Shown: positions 8,543 through 17,531 of the stretch, in pieces
Numbering within the stretch: position 1 is the first letter of the stretch
Layout: every line of letters begins with the position of its first letter
From: Marinomonas ushuaiensis DSM 15871
Lineage (GTDB): Bacteria; Pseudomonadota; Gammaproteobacteria; Pseudomonadales; Marinomonadaceae
Direction of reading: 5' to 3'
Assembly: GCF_000521805.1 (NCBI RefSeq)
Contig: NZ_JAMB01000018.1
Span: 1 to 49,580, forward strand
Length of the DNA stretch: 49,580 nucleotides
Program-made: the position numbers and the translations under genes
Notes under the pieces: generated by a model
Seen by the model: the letters and a program-made list of their open reading frames with translations, nothing else
Told to the model about the DNA's origin: nothing
Database searches by the model: none

Positions 8543-10852
8543 TTAGGTTTTATGAAAGCCTTCACGCCAATGAAAGAACTCATCAGCAACCAAGGGTTTA
8601 GAGAAAAAATAGCCCTGTATTTTATCACAGCCATGCTGTTTCAGTAGTTCAACGCCTTCTAGGTTCTCAGCCCCTTCTGCGGTTACTTTAAAGCCTAATG
8701 CATGGGATAAATTAATAGATGCTTTCGCAATAAACTCGTCACATTTGTTGGTTTCTATGTGCTGAATGAAAGCACGATCTATTTTTACTTCATTAACAGG
8801 TAATTGGCGTAAATAGGCTAATGACGATTGTCCTGTACCAAAGTCATCAATCGCTAAATGAATTCCCATCGCCTGTAAGTCCTTCAATACACGAATGACC
8901 TTCTCTCTATCCTTCATAACCGCGCTTTCAGTAACTTCTAATGCCAATGCTTGATTGGGTAGATTATTCTCACGCAAAGCTCGCTCAACCATGTTAGGCA
9001 AAGACTCATCCGTCAAATCATGAGCGGAAAGGTTTACCGCCACTCGAATCTTATGTCCTTGTGTCCACCATTCACTAAGCTGAGATAATACTGTGTTTAA
9101 TACCCACTTGGTCAGCTCTTGAATACTTCCAGCGTGTTCGAGCAAAACAATAAATTCATCTGGTGGAATAAAGCCCAATTCAGGATGCACCCAACGTATT
9201 AGTGCTTCTGCTTCTTGGCAATCATTGTCCGCTACGCCTACTTTCGGTTGATAAACCACAAACAACTGATTCGTTTCCAAGGCAATAGGCAAGTCACGAA
9301 TAATGACAAGTTGACGTTGGTGGTCTTCGTCTTGACCTTGCTCATAGAAAACACATAAATTACTTTCTGCTCTGGCCTTGTCGGAAATAATTTCTAGACG
9401 TCTCATGGCACTTTGAACATTATCTGTTGCATGTTCAAAGTGCAGCACAGCAATACTGACCTCTAAGCGCATACAAGATCTAGCACCAAAGAAGGCTTCC
9501 GTCTCAAATTCTGTACTAAACAAACTATTCAATTCAAGACAGTTTTCATAAGAAATATTTTGTTTGGTTATTAATAAAAATTTGTCATCTCCTAACCGAG
9601 CCAACATTTCTATGTTTTGATCCCAAGCTCTTAATCTATCAGCCACTTTAGATAGAAGTAGAGTTCCTACATCTGTCCCAAGCATATTATTAATATTCTT
9701 AAAGTGACGAATATTGAGCAATACTAAACTACCTTGTTTTTTAGGTAGACTGCCCATCAGGTGTGATTCGATAGCATTTCGGTTAAACAAACCAGTCAAC
9801 GCATCATGGGAAGACTGGTAAGTCAGCTCTTCTTCGCGGCTTTTAATGGAGTTTTGCATGGTTTCCATCGTACTTGATAAAGTACAAAATTCACCGTTCA
9901 AAGCAGGAGCCTTTACTTTCTCTTCACCTGACCCAATCTGATTGGCGTATTCCACTAGTCGATTAATAGGTCGCGTCATATTTCGCGCAAAAGCCACAGC
10001 GATGGCTAAAGCAACTACCAAAGCGATTGAAAAAATTATTAAGAGTTGATTACGAGTATTATTATAAGCTTCTAACCATGGTCCATAGGGCAAATGAATC
10101 ACTCCCCATTGATTGGGTATGCCTAAATCAACGCTCAATGAAAGGTATTTATTATCATTAGAAAAAGCAGGGGAAAGTAGGTTTTCCAATCGACCAACCT
10201 CTTCTAAAAAAATCGCTTTTTCAGTAGGTATAAGCGTTGATCCACCGGAAAATATACGCATATTCGTATTTTCATAAACAAAACTGATATCTAAACCAGT
10301 AACATTTTTAATTTGTTCCGCTAACGCTTGGTTTAGAGAAAAAGCCATACCAACCCATGCAACTAAATTCGGTGCTTTTACTGGAACAAAAACAAGCTGA
10401 TAAGCACCGTCTTCAAGCGCCATCATGGTACTAATTGATGCGTTTCCCGACTGCCCTTCGGTGACAACTAATTCAGATATTTGAGAAATGAAAGGTAATT
10501 CTTGAGTCGTTGAAATGATATCTCCACTTGGAGAGACTAAAAGAGAAATATCCGCATCAATCCGATCGCCTTGATTCTGCAACGCCGTCTCGACCATGCC
10601 CATTTCATGGGTTACAAGAGCGGTCTTGAAAACAAAGTCTGACGCCAGAATTTCAACATTTTGAGTAAGCTGCTCGGCCCGAGATTCTAAGAAAAGGTCA
10701 AAGACTTTTCGTGATACATCAATGGCATCCACACCTTGAGCATAATTGTCTTTTTTTAATGAAGATAAAACAGCGACGGCGGTCCCTAACTGAACCAAGG
10801 CTAATAACACTAAGAGCAATACTATCAGTCGTGCTTGAAAGCTTTTCAACAT
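8543..10852 (-). CDS. Membrane sensor with degenerate GGDEF and intact EAL domain (c-di-GMP phosphodiesterase)
   Basis: A 769-aa protein with an N-terminal TM helix (about 7-29), a periplasmic sensor of about 240 aa, TM2 at about 270-290, and HAMP (RNMTRPINRLVEYANQIGSG). GGDEF follows at about 345-510 and EAL at about 525-765. The signature of the cyclase domain reads ARLGDDKFLL, so GGDEF has become GDDKF and cyclase activity is unlikely. The EAL domain keeps EALIRW, the NLSAHDL Asn, LEVTESAVM, DDFGTGQSSL, KIDRAFIQ and VTAEGAE, all expected for c-di-GMP hydrolysis. Predicted function: stimulus-controlled breakdown of c-di-GMP, with the dead GGDEF acting as a regulatory module. The signal is unknown. 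It precedes plsC by 28 nt. Confidence 0.88.
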   Translation of the reverse strand: MLKSFQARLIVLLLVLLALVQLGTAVAVLSSLKKDNYAQGVDAIDVSRKVFDLFLESRAEQLTQNVEILASDFVFKTALVTHEMGMVETALQNQGDRIDADISLLVSPSGDIISTTQELPFISQISELVVTEGQSGNASISTMMALEDGAYQLVFVPVKAPNLVAWVGMAFSLNQALAEQIKNVTGLDISFVYENTNMRIFSGGSTLIPTEKAIFLEEVGRLENLLSPAFSNDNKYLSLSVDLGIPNQWGVIHLPYGPWLEAYNNTRNQLLIIFSIALVVALAIAVAFARNMTRPINRLVEYANQIGSGEEKVKAPALNGEFCTLSSTMETMQNSIKSREEELTYQSSHDALTGLFNRNAIESHLMGSLPKKQGSLVLLNIRHFKNINNMLGTDVGTLLLSKVADRLRAWDQNIEMLARLGDDKFLLITKQNISYENCLELNSLFSTEFETEAFFGARSCMRLEVSIAVLHFEHATDNVQSAMRRLEIISDKARAESNLCVFYEQGQDEDHQRQLVIIRDLPIALETNQLFVVYQPKVGVADNDCQEAEALIRWVHPELGFIPPDEFIVLLEHAGSIQELTKWVLNTVLSQLSEWWTQGHKIRVAVNLSAHDLTDESLPNMVERALRENNLPNQALALEVTESAVMKDREKVIRVLKDLQAMGIHLAIDDFGTGQSSLAYLRQLPVNEVKIDRAFIQHIETNKCDEFIAKASINLSHALGFKVTAEGAENLEGVELLKQHGCDKIQGYFFSKPLVADEFFHWREGFHKT

Positions 10853-10972
10853 GCTAAAATCTCTACAAAAAACAATCTAAAAACTTAACAACATAGATAA
10901 TTAAGTTAGAAAAACATGCCCATAACGCAGAATGCTAATTCTTAGCCTAAATTAAATGACGAATAAAGTCCC

Positions 10973-11956
10973 TTAATTTTGCCAGTAGTTATCTCTCCAA
11001 TAATCAGCCTGACTATCTTCGAGGAAGCTCCAAGCAACAAACCGGCTTATTTTCTGCCCTTGAGCCATCTCTATGGTTTTTACTTGGCGAGCACCCGCTT
11101 GCTTTAATGTGCGATATATTGCCTCTAAATTCCCCTGACGGGCAACCAAAGACGTAAACCAAAAACAACGATCACCATATTGAACGCTTTCTTTGATCAT
11201 TCGCGCGATAAAGCCAGCTTCGCCACCATCACACCATAATTCTGGCGCTGTCCCGCCAAAGTTCAAAACAGGTTTAGCATTGCTACTTAATTTACCTTTT
11301 ACACCACGCCATTTACGCTGTGACTCATCATTCATAGCGGATTCGCTTGCATGAAAAGGAGGATTACACAAGGTCACATCAAAGCGCTCGTTGTCTTTCC
11401 AAACGCCTTCGAATACTTTGGTTGGTTGTGATTGCAAGCGAGCAGAAATCACACCTTTTAAGCAGGCATTCGACTTAATAATGGTTTCACACGTTGCCAC
11501 AGCGATAGGATTTACATCGGAGCCAACAAACTGCCAGCCATATTCTTGATGACCAATAATTGGATAAACACAGTTTGCCCCCACTCCAACATCCAATACA
11601 TTTATACTTTTTCCTCGAGGAATAACACCTTGATTAGAAGTCGCTAATAAATCAGCCAAATAATGGATGTAGTCGGCTCGCCCAGGAATAGGAGGACAAA
11701 GATAACCAGGGGGAATATCCCAGAAAGAAACGCCATAAAAATGGCTAAGCAAGGCACGGTTTAAAGTTTTAACCGCTTCTGGATTGGAAAAATCAACTGA
11801 TTCATTACCGTACTGATTCAACTGAATAAAAGCAGTTAGCTCAGGGCAAGAATCCGCCAGCAAGGCAAAATCATAACGCGCACGATGCGGGTTACGAGAG
11901 TGAAGCTCTAGTTTATTTGTCCGTTTACTTTTCGTGTTCTTATTTTTTAAAACCAC
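10973..11956 (-). CDS. rlmF: 23S rRNA (adenine(1618)-N6)-methyltransferase
   Basis: A 327-aa class I SAM-dependent methyltransferase predicted to methylate A1618 of 23S rRNA. The RlmF N-terminal motif HSRNPHRARYDF is at about 20-31 and the SAM loop LDVGVGANCVYPIIG at about 121-135. The N6-adenine signature NPPFHAS is near 198, with RKWRGVKGKL after it. C-terminal FTSLVARQGNLEAIYRTL is also typical. The start is GTG, preceded by a Lys-rich N-terminus (KNKNTKSKRTNK) that probably contacts RNA. It is flanked by unrelated same-strand genes; housekeeping, no sign of special regulation. Confidence 0.93.
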   Translation of the reverse strand: MVLKNKNTKSKRTNKLELHSRNPHRARYDFALLADSCPELTAFIQLNQYGNESVDFSNPEAVKTLNRALLSHFYGVSFWDIPPGYLCPPIPGRADYIHYLADLLATSNQGVIPRGKSINVLDVGVGANCVYPIIGHQEYGWQFVGSDVNPIAVATCETIIKSNACLKGVISARLQSQPTKVFEGVWKDNERFDVTLCNPPFHASESAMNDESQRKWRGVKGKLSSNAKPVLNFGGTAPELWCDGGEAGFIARMIKESVQYGDRCFWFTSLVARQGNLEAIYRTLKQAGARQVKTIEMAQGQKISRFVAWSFLEDSQADYWRDNYWQN

Positions 11957-12023
11957 TGTGATGCCGTTGCTTGAAACTGAAACGCGAGTATAACTGAATT
12001 CCCTTGCGTGGACTAAATAAGCC

Positions 12024-12374
12024 TTAGAACCACATCATAAAGGGTCCGATAGAAATCCCAAGAATAAGCGCAACAGCAAATAAAGTGAAAAGTGCTTCGA
12101 CTGGATTCTGACGAGCATGCTGTAAATAGCCTAATATCCACTGTCCAAATGACGGCGGAACCATGTCTCTCGCTCGTTCTATTTGATCCGCTTTGATTAA
12201 GGTCCGAGCCTGTAAAGCTTGCGCCTTGTCTTTGACCCATAAACCCGCCATCGACACTTGCCAACGCCCAGCGCTGGTTTCATAGAAGGGAATATCGTTA
12301 TCGTTTAGTAATTGACGAATGTCATCTGCTTCTTCATCAGGTACGTATTTTAATCGAAAAACCAATGTCGCCAT
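12024..12374 (-). CDS. DUF6164 family small membrane protein
   Basis: A 116-aa conserved protein. The N-terminal half looks like a small alpha/beta domain similar to putative signal-transducing DUF2007-type modules (LVFRLKYVPDEEADDIRQLL, then DIPFYETSAGRWQVS). The C-terminal half has one hydrophobic helix (EALFTLFAVALILGISIGPF, about 93-112) that would anchor it in the inner membrane. ATG start; length typical for the family. No function is known. It lies between rlmF and an EAL gene on the same strand, without close coupling. Confidence 0.75.
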   Translation of the reverse strand: MATLVFRLKYVPDEEADDIRQLLNDNDIPFYETSAGRWQVSMAGLWVKDKAQALQARTLIKADQIERARDMVPPSFGQWILGYLQHARQNPVEALFTLFAVALILGISIGPFMMWF

Positions 12375-12487
12375 GGAGTAGAAAACCTTGAAGAGGGAAA
12401 ATAAGACGGTAAAGGGTAAGAGAAGCCAGCTAGGAATACAATCTTCAGAATGTAATCTTAAAAATACACTCTCGTGCTGGCCTCTAT

Positions 12488-14074
12488 TTATTTAGCATCA
12501 TTATCTTCAATCCAAGTGAGAACTTGTTCTGGAGGAAGTGGTGCACAGAAATAATAACCTTGCACACTGTCTATACCTAAGGCTTTCACGGCGTCTAGCT
12601 GCTCTTTGTCTTCCACACCTTCAGCAACGATTTTCATATTGAGCTCTTTTGCCAGTTTAGTAATAGACGTTAATATTTTTTGAGTACATTGATCGTCTTT
12701 CAAGTTAGCAATAAAAACGCGGTCGAGCTTAAGTGTGTCGTATGAGAAACGTCGCAGAAAATCCAGCCCTGAGTAACCTGTGCCAAAATCATCCACAGAA
12801 AGACGAACACCCAATGCTTTTATATGTTCAAAACGACTCACCATTAAAGATAATTCTGTTTCCGTTAATGCGCTAGTCTCTGTTACTTCTAGGCACAAGC
12901 GCTCTTTTAACTCTGGATACTCTTCAAGAATTTTCACGAGCATCGCAATAAAACCGTCATTTAATAAACAATATCGATCAACATTAACGGCCGTCGTAAT
13001 ATTATTAAGCGATTTTGAGTTTTCTCGATAAAACTTCCCAACGTTACGAACCACCATCCAAGTAAGCTCACTGAGGAGATTTAAACGTCCTGAAAGTTCA
13101 ACGGTAGACAGCGCTGACACTTGACCATGGTGAGGCGATCGCCATCGAATTAAAGCTTCTATAGCATGAACCTTATTATCCACCAGCGAAACAATTGGTT
13201 GGTAATAAACCTCCATACCGTTGTTTTTTATCGCTTTTCTTAGCCCTCTAGGTAAAGAACGGCAGTAATATAAACAACAACTGTGAAGTAAATAAAAGAC
13301 AGCCCAAAGTACAACCCATAACGTAACGACAAACGGTAATAAAGCCATGGCTTTATTAAAGTAAACGTTTAAAGGTAAATAGACATCTAACCTCATAGAC
13401 CAATGATCAAGAGAGACTACTTTTTTATCTAATATTTTTCCCTTCACGCTAAAGTCATTTGATACTAATGATCTTTTACCTATCATTAACTCATAAGGAT
13501 AATCGGGTAATAAAAGGTGATCAAGATTAATTGATAAACTTCTGGGAGGTGCTAATCCATTGACTCCAATACCATTTTCACCAAGATAAAAAGCCAAAAA
13601 AGTTTGTTCGCCAAGCGTATGGGATTCAACTAAAGATACGGTTTTTTTATCTTTACTTTGTTTTATTCGGTCTTTAATTGTAGCGAAAATAGTAAATTCT
13701 TTAGGCCCGAAATTCGTACAATAGATTTGGAAGTTATCATTAAAAAGGCCAAATTCTTTAAAAATAGGAGAGTAAAAAGTTCTGTGACGTAACTTCTTCA
13801 CATCTTCCTTGTTACAAGATAAAGATGCCTCATCAACAGTTTGTTTGAGACTTTTAAAAATATTATCCATTTGATGAATTAAGATTTGTTCTGCTGTCTC
13901 AGATTTTCCATATAGATCTTTTAATAGATGAAAATAAAGTCCAGAAGAAAAAACAAGCACACTTAAAAGTAATGAAAAAATACCGTAATAAAACACACTC
14001 TTTTTAAACGGTGTGAATGCTATATTTTTTACAAACATAAAATGCCTTATGAATACTGCTAATGTTTCAACCAT
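12488..14074 (-). CDS. CSS-motif-type EAL c-di-GMP phosphodiesterase
   Basis: A 528-aa inner-membrane protein. TM1 is at about 27-47. The periplasmic domain, about 50-240, has two cysteines (SLSCNKED and QIYCTNFG) placed as in the CSS-motif sensor, although the second reads CTN rather than CSS. TM2 is at about 245-268, then a cytoplasmic EAL domain (about 285-525). EAL is intact: EALIRW near 306, AVNVDRYCL, LEVTETSAL, VDDFGTGYSG, LKLDRVFI and KIVAEGVE. In the family (enterobacterial PdeB/C/D/N), disulfide formation by DsbA/B controls the enzyme, so redox state of the periplasm may regulate this one. An alternative start is the Met of MFVKN (14038). The operon terminator upstream isolates it. 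Confidence 0.87.
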   Translation of the reverse strand: MVETLAVFIRHFMFVKNIAFTPFKKSVFYYGIFSLLLSVLVFSSGLYFHLLKDLYGKSETAEQILIHQMDNIFKSLKQTVDEASLSCNKEDVKKLRHRTFYSPIFKEFGLFNDNFQIYCTNFGPKEFTIFATIKDRIKQSKDKKTVSLVESHTLGEQTFLAFYLGENGIGVNGLAPPRSLSINLDHLLLPDYPYELMIGKRSLVSNDFSVKGKILDKKVVSLDHWSMRLDVYLPLNVYFNKAMALLPFVVTLWVVLWAVFYLLHSCCLYYCRSLPRGLRKAIKNNGMEVYYQPIVSLVDNKVHAIEALIRWRSPHHGQVSALSTVELSGRLNLLSELTWMVVRNVGKFYRENSKSLNNITTAVNVDRYCLLNDGFIAMLVKILEEYPELKERLCLEVTETSALTETELSLMVSRFEHIKALGVRLSVDDFGTGYSGLDFLRRFSYDTLKLDRVFIANLKDDQCTQKILTSITKLAKELNMKIVAEGVEDKEQLDAVKALGIDSVQGYYFCAPLPPEQVLTWIEDNDAK

Positions 14075-14140
14075 TACCCTATAAATAAAAATACTAAACT
14101 AGTACAATAATTACACACTACGGTTTTTTTACCAATAAAA

Positions 14141-14168
14141 AAAGACCGCCGTAAAGGCAGTCTTTTTA
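14141..14168 (-). terminator. Terminator closing the eight-gene lipid/stress operon
   Basis: AAAGACTGCC and GGCGGTCTTT pair (one G-T wobble) around a 5-nt loop with T-runs on both sides, so it may work in both directions. It lies about 85 bases beyond the DUF3833 stop and about 65 bases ahead of the CSS-EAL gene, separating the two units. Confidence 0.8.
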
Positions 14169-14252
14169 AGTAACGTAAGAATAGATGCCATATTTTATAA
14201 AGCGTATTCGTCCTCATTATATTTGACGGTTAAAACATTTCTTAGCTCGGCA

Positions 14253-14810
14253 TTAAAATCCAGAATCTATTTTTTGAATGACAATAGACAAATAGCCGAC
14301 TTCGAAACCAAATTTCGTCATTACAGATTCATTCATTACAACGCCTTCCTTTACCATATACATCCGATCATCTACGTTCACTTCCAATAAATCACCGTTG
14401 TAAGGAACTTGCAAAACATAATTCATAAACAAAGCATTGCCTGATACTTTTACTTCACCAAAACCAATAACATCATTTGCCGTTGCAATGTATTGTCTAT
14501 TTTCATCTGGCGTCATGGTCCAAGTTCGATTCTGGATTTCACCATCATCAAATAGAAATTCTTCCGCAAGTGTCCCGATTCCGTTTTCCCAACTGCCTTC
14601 TAACGTGGCATTAAAGTAGCGAATCACTTCACCACTTCGATTTTTAAGAATGCCATGGGCGGTTAATGAGCCAGAGAAAAACTCTTGCAGTTCAAACCTC
14701 GGTTCATTTTTAGCATATAAAGACACATCTGACGTTGAACAGGCAGAAAGCATTAATAAACACATTAAAGCCAGCACGTTGATTTTTGTTACTTGCCATA
14801 CATTATTCAT
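14253..14810 (-). CDS. DUF3833 lipoprotein
   Basis: A 185-aa predicted lipoprotein: a signal peptide with lipobox LMLSAC puts the lipidated Cys at about residue 24. The rest is beta-rich with motifs of DUF3833 (FFSGSLTAHGILKNRSGEV, FLFDDGEIQNRTW, NYVLQVPYNG). AAAGGAG precedes the ATG. It is the last gene of the leftward operon that begins with the NTF2-like gene. DUF3833 genes often travel with the CFA-like/DUF1365/FAD-oxidoreductase set, so a role in an envelope lipid process is reasonable, but the biochemical function is unknown. Its barrel-like pattern suggests binding of a hydrophobic ligand (inference). Confidence 0.85.
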   Translation of the reverse strand: MNNVWQVTKINVLALMCLLMLSACSTSDVSLYAKNEPRFELQEFFSGSLTAHGILKNRSGEVIRYFNATLEGSWENGIGTLAEEFLFDDGEIQNRTWTMTPDENRQYIATANDVIGFGEVKVSGNALFMNYVLQVPYNGDLLEVNVDDRMYMVKEGVVMNESVMTKFGFEVGYLSIVIQKIDSGF

Positions 14811-14875
14811 ACTTCTCCTTTGAATTAAGCCGTTTTGAATTGCATTACTTTAAAAGAATCGAAAAACCAAAATGC

Positions 14876-15616
14876 CTAAAAGTAACGATACTGAATGTCT
14901 ACACTTTCATACTTACCTTTAGTGTTAGCTATATTGCCTCGTCCCGTAAAACGTAGAAGTTTTTTTTCTACTGTATCGTAAGCAACAACGATTGGATCTA
15001 CCGCCAGTTTCACAACCCAAGAAATAGGTGATAAGGAAAAGCACATCGCATCATTTTTTGTTCCGTCAATACAAGCGGTGCGACTAACACGAAAACCAAA
15101 TGTGTCTTGTTCGCTTGGCACTAAATAATCAACATCAAGTTTCTTACCCGACTCCAATACAGACCAATATTGTTTAATGAAACCATCAAAGCCTGCATCA
15201 ATAACCATGCCTGCATCGACTTTCAAACGTTCTGTTTTTTGTTTAAATGCCGTGTTTCCTTTGTAACTGACAACGAAATCACCACCTTCTTGTGTAACTT
15301 GAATATCTTCGCCATTACGTTCATTTATCTGAGTAAAACTTGGTGCGACCCGTGACTGAGAGAAATCAATGGTTTTACGCCCAAAGACGTTTCCATCAGG
15401 TTCTGCATACTCTACTTCATGAAGAACATCGCTGATTTCTTTATAAGTTTCTCGATACAACAAAGACCCTGTTTTTAAGCTATAGGCACTGCCTACAATA
15501 TTGCTGCCTATTGTATTGCTGTCTTCTGCCTGAACTTGGCTAATAGAGCCAGATGACAAGATAAAAATAGCCACCCCGGCTGTAATTTTTTGTTTTAAAT
15601 CGATCAAATAAACCAT
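14876..15616 (-). CDS. Exported protein of unknown function in the sigma/ChrR-linked operon
   Basis: I do not recognise this 246-aa protein. A hydrophobic N-terminal segment ending in QVQAEDSN (about residues 14-31) looks like a cleavable Sec signal peptide, so it should be periplasmic. The mature part is beta-rich and polar, with GSLLYRETYKEI, GRKTIDFSQSRVAPSF, FDGFIKQYWSVLESGK, LDVDYLVPSEQD and a C-terminal VDIQYRY. That order recalls DUF3108-like periplasmic proteins in style but I cannot claim membership. Two Cys (TACIDGTKNDAMC) could form a disulfide. AGGGAG precedes the ATG. It lies between DUF2878 and DUF3833 genes with short gaps, so it is most likely part of the same envelope lipid pathway. 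Confidence 0.7.
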   Translation of the reverse strand: MVYLIDLKQKITAGVAIFILSSGSISQVQAEDSNTIGSNIVGSAYSLKTGSLLYRETYKEISDVLHEVEYAEPDGNVFGRKTIDFSQSRVAPSFTQINERNGEDIQVTQEGGDFVVSYKGNTAFKQKTERLKVDAGMVIDAGFDGFIKQYWSVLESGKKLDVDYLVPSEQDTFGFRVSRTACIDGTKNDAMCFSLSPISWVVKLAVDPIVVAYDTVEKKLLRFTGRGNIANTKGKYESVDIQYRYF

Positions 15617-15662
15617 TTAATAATCTCCCTTATAGCATTTGATTTTTTACTTCCAACCTTCA

Positions 15663-16187
15663 TTACTTGATCTTTAGCTCTTGATCATCAAACAAACCCC
15701 ATTTCTCACTGAGCCAAAAACCAAATGGGAGCACTATGGCCCAAATAGCGGAAACGACGAACAAAGACATTAAAATAGGTTCAGCTAACGTAATGCCAGC
15801 GAGTTTGGCGCCTGCAAAATAACTCATGGTTGGTCCAATCATGCCGATTAATGCACTCAAAAAATATCGAGAACGTAGAAACGCCAAGCTATGAACAAAC
15901 AAGGTTCCTGTACTTACCCAAAGACACAGCAACCACACAGGTGGTATGGCGACAAGACCATTTTCATCCCCGTTTGAAAAGACGCCTAACTGAAATAAAG
16001 TGCCATCAATGACTATTCCAAACACAACAAATACAAGCAACAACCGCCATTCTCGACCTGTCGTCATAAAATAGCGGTCATGTAAAAACAAATACAATAC
16101 GGTGACAGCAAGTCCCCAGCCACTGCCAGCAAGTAAACACACAAACCAAACGATTTGAAACAAAATGGCATTGAGGAAGCGCTTCAT
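15663..16187 (-). CDS. DUF2878 integral membrane protein
   Basis: A protein of about 174 aa consisting almost wholly of transmembrane helices (about five to six), with GSGWGLAVTVLYLFLHDRYF, IDGTLFQLGVF, PPVWLLCLWVSTGTLF and YFAGAKLAG, as in DUF2878. I start it at 16187 (MKRFLNAILF), 13 nt after the methyltransferase stop codon; the longer frame to 16265 would add 26 residues overlapping that gene and lacks family resemblance. Members are small inner-membrane proteins of unknown function found beside CFA-like and DUF1365 genes. Fifth to sixth position in the operon suggests a membrane partner for acyl-chain modification (inference). Confidence 0.82.
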   Translation of the reverse strand: MKRFLNAILFQIVWFVCLLAGSGWGLAVTVLYLFLHDRYFMTTGREWRLLLVFVVFGIVIDGTLFQLGVFSNGDENGLVAIPPVWLLCLWVSTGTLFVHSLAFLRSRYFLSALIGMIGPTMSYFAGAKLAGITLAEPILMSLFVVSAIWAIVLPFGFWLSEKWGLFDDQELKIK

Positions 16188-16200
16188 ATTGTCAGCCAGC

Positions 16201-17487
16201 TTATGTTCGTTCAGTCGAAACAGGTTGCTCGATAGACAAACGATGCTCAGGTTTTGCAAACACAAACTGCCCAGTGCTGATTGCTCGTTCTTTAAAGCCT
16301 CCTTCGCAATAGGCTAGGTAAAAATCCCACATACGACAGAAAACATCATCAAACCCCATATCCATGACATGGTGACGGGCGGCATGGAAACGTGTGCGCC
16401 AGTCAGCAAGCGTTTTAGCATAATGCTCAGTAATGTCTTCTAAGCCGACAATTTGCATGTCTGTTTTAGACGCAATTTTATGAGCGATGACTTGGTTAGA
16501 GGGCAGGCAGCCGCCAGGGAAAATATAACGTTGAATGAAATCAACAGAACGACGTGCATAGTCATAACGTTGATCAGCAATGGTAATCGCCTGAATCACC
16601 ATCACGCCATGAGACTTTAATAAGTCACTGCATTTAGAAAAATAACTGTCATAGTATTTGTGACCAACGGCCTCAATCATTTCGATCGAAACAAGCTTGT
16701 CATATTGGCCTTCTAAGTCGCGATAGTCTTCAAGTAGCAAGGTAATTTTATCTTCTAAGCCTTCCGCTTTTACTCGCTCTTTGGCAAATTCATATTGTTC
16801 TTTAGAAATAGTCGTTGTTGTGACTTGGCAGCCATAATATTTTGCCGCATGAATCGCCATGCCGCCCCAACCTGTACCAATTTCTAGAAGATGATCATTT
16901 TTACTTAACTGTAATTTCTGACAAATACGATCCAATTTATGAACAGAAGCTTGTTCTAATGAGGCTTCTTTTTGAGGATAAATCGCAGAGGAATACATCA
17001 TGGTTGGATCAAGAAACAAGGAGAAAAAATCATTACCAAGATCATAATGCGCAGAGATGTTATCTTTCGATCCCTTCTTAGTATTGGCATTCATACGATG
17101 TATTATTTTGGCACCAATACGGCTCCAAATAGGACGTTTAGCGTCCATTTGATTAATCAAATTTAAGTTCGCGACCATCAATCGAATAACAGCGACGACA
17201 TCAGGCGATGTCCACCAGCCTTTCATATAAGCTTCGCCAGCACCAATACTGCTGTTTAAGAAAATATCTCGATAGGCATTTATGTTGTGTATGTGAACAT
17301 GCGCGATGTATTGCGCACTCTCTTTTTCTTCACCAAATAAGTAGATGTTGCCATTTTCTTCTAGCGTTAAATGTCCGACCTCTAACCGTTCTAACATAGC
17401 AAAAACCATTTTACGGGCTAAACTATCGAACCATGTCGCTGTGTTGTTTTTTCTCACTTTTTGATTATCCATGCTTACGGAGTTCAT
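16201..17487 (-). CDS. CFA-synthase-like SAM methyltransferase acting on phospholipid acyl chains
   Basis: A 428-aa protein of the cyclopropane fatty-acid synthase family, which transfers a SAM methyl to a double bond in membrane phospholipid. It has HYDLGNDFF, the SAM loop LLEIGTGWGGMAIHAAKYYG, TTISKEQYEFA and YIFPGGCLP. Compared from memory with E. coli Cfa, Glu239 (EMIEAVG), Ile268 and Tyr317 (HYAKTL) are kept. Cys139 (YSCAYW) is Ser (YSSAIY) and His266 (LHTIG) is Gln (IQAIT). These two residues belong to the bicarbonate site of cyclopropane synthases. It may therefore be a methylase of the UfaM type, giving a methylated unsaturated chain rather than a ring (inference). AAGGAGA precedes the ATG; fifth gene of the operon. 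Confidence 0.88.
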   Translation of the reverse strand: MNSVSMDNQKVRKNNTATWFDSLARKMVFAMLERLEVGHLTLEENGNIYLFGEEKESAQYIAHVHIHNINAYRDIFLNSSIGAGEAYMKGWWTSPDVVAVIRLMVANLNLINQMDAKRPIWSRIGAKIIHRMNANTKKGSKDNISAHYDLGNDFFSLFLDPTMMYSSAIYPQKEASLEQASVHKLDRICQKLQLSKNDHLLEIGTGWGGMAIHAAKYYGCQVTTTTISKEQYEFAKERVKAEGLEDKITLLLEDYRDLEGQYDKLVSIEMIEAVGHKYYDSYFSKCSDLLKSHGVMVIQAITIADQRYDYARRSVDFIQRYIFPGGCLPSNQVIAHKIASKTDMQIVGLEDITEHYAKTLADWRTRFHAARHHVMDMGFDDVFCRMWDFYLAYCEGGFKERAISTGQFVFAKPEHRLSIEQPVSTERT

Positions 17488-17531
17488 AATTTTTAATCTC
17501 CTTAATGAGTTAACTCGTTTTTAGTAAACGA

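Noticed and set aside
15663..16265. Longer DUF2878 frame starting at 16265
   Set aside because: The first 26 residues overlap the methyltransferase gene, look non-family, and the internal ATG at 16187 starts a proper membrane helix.
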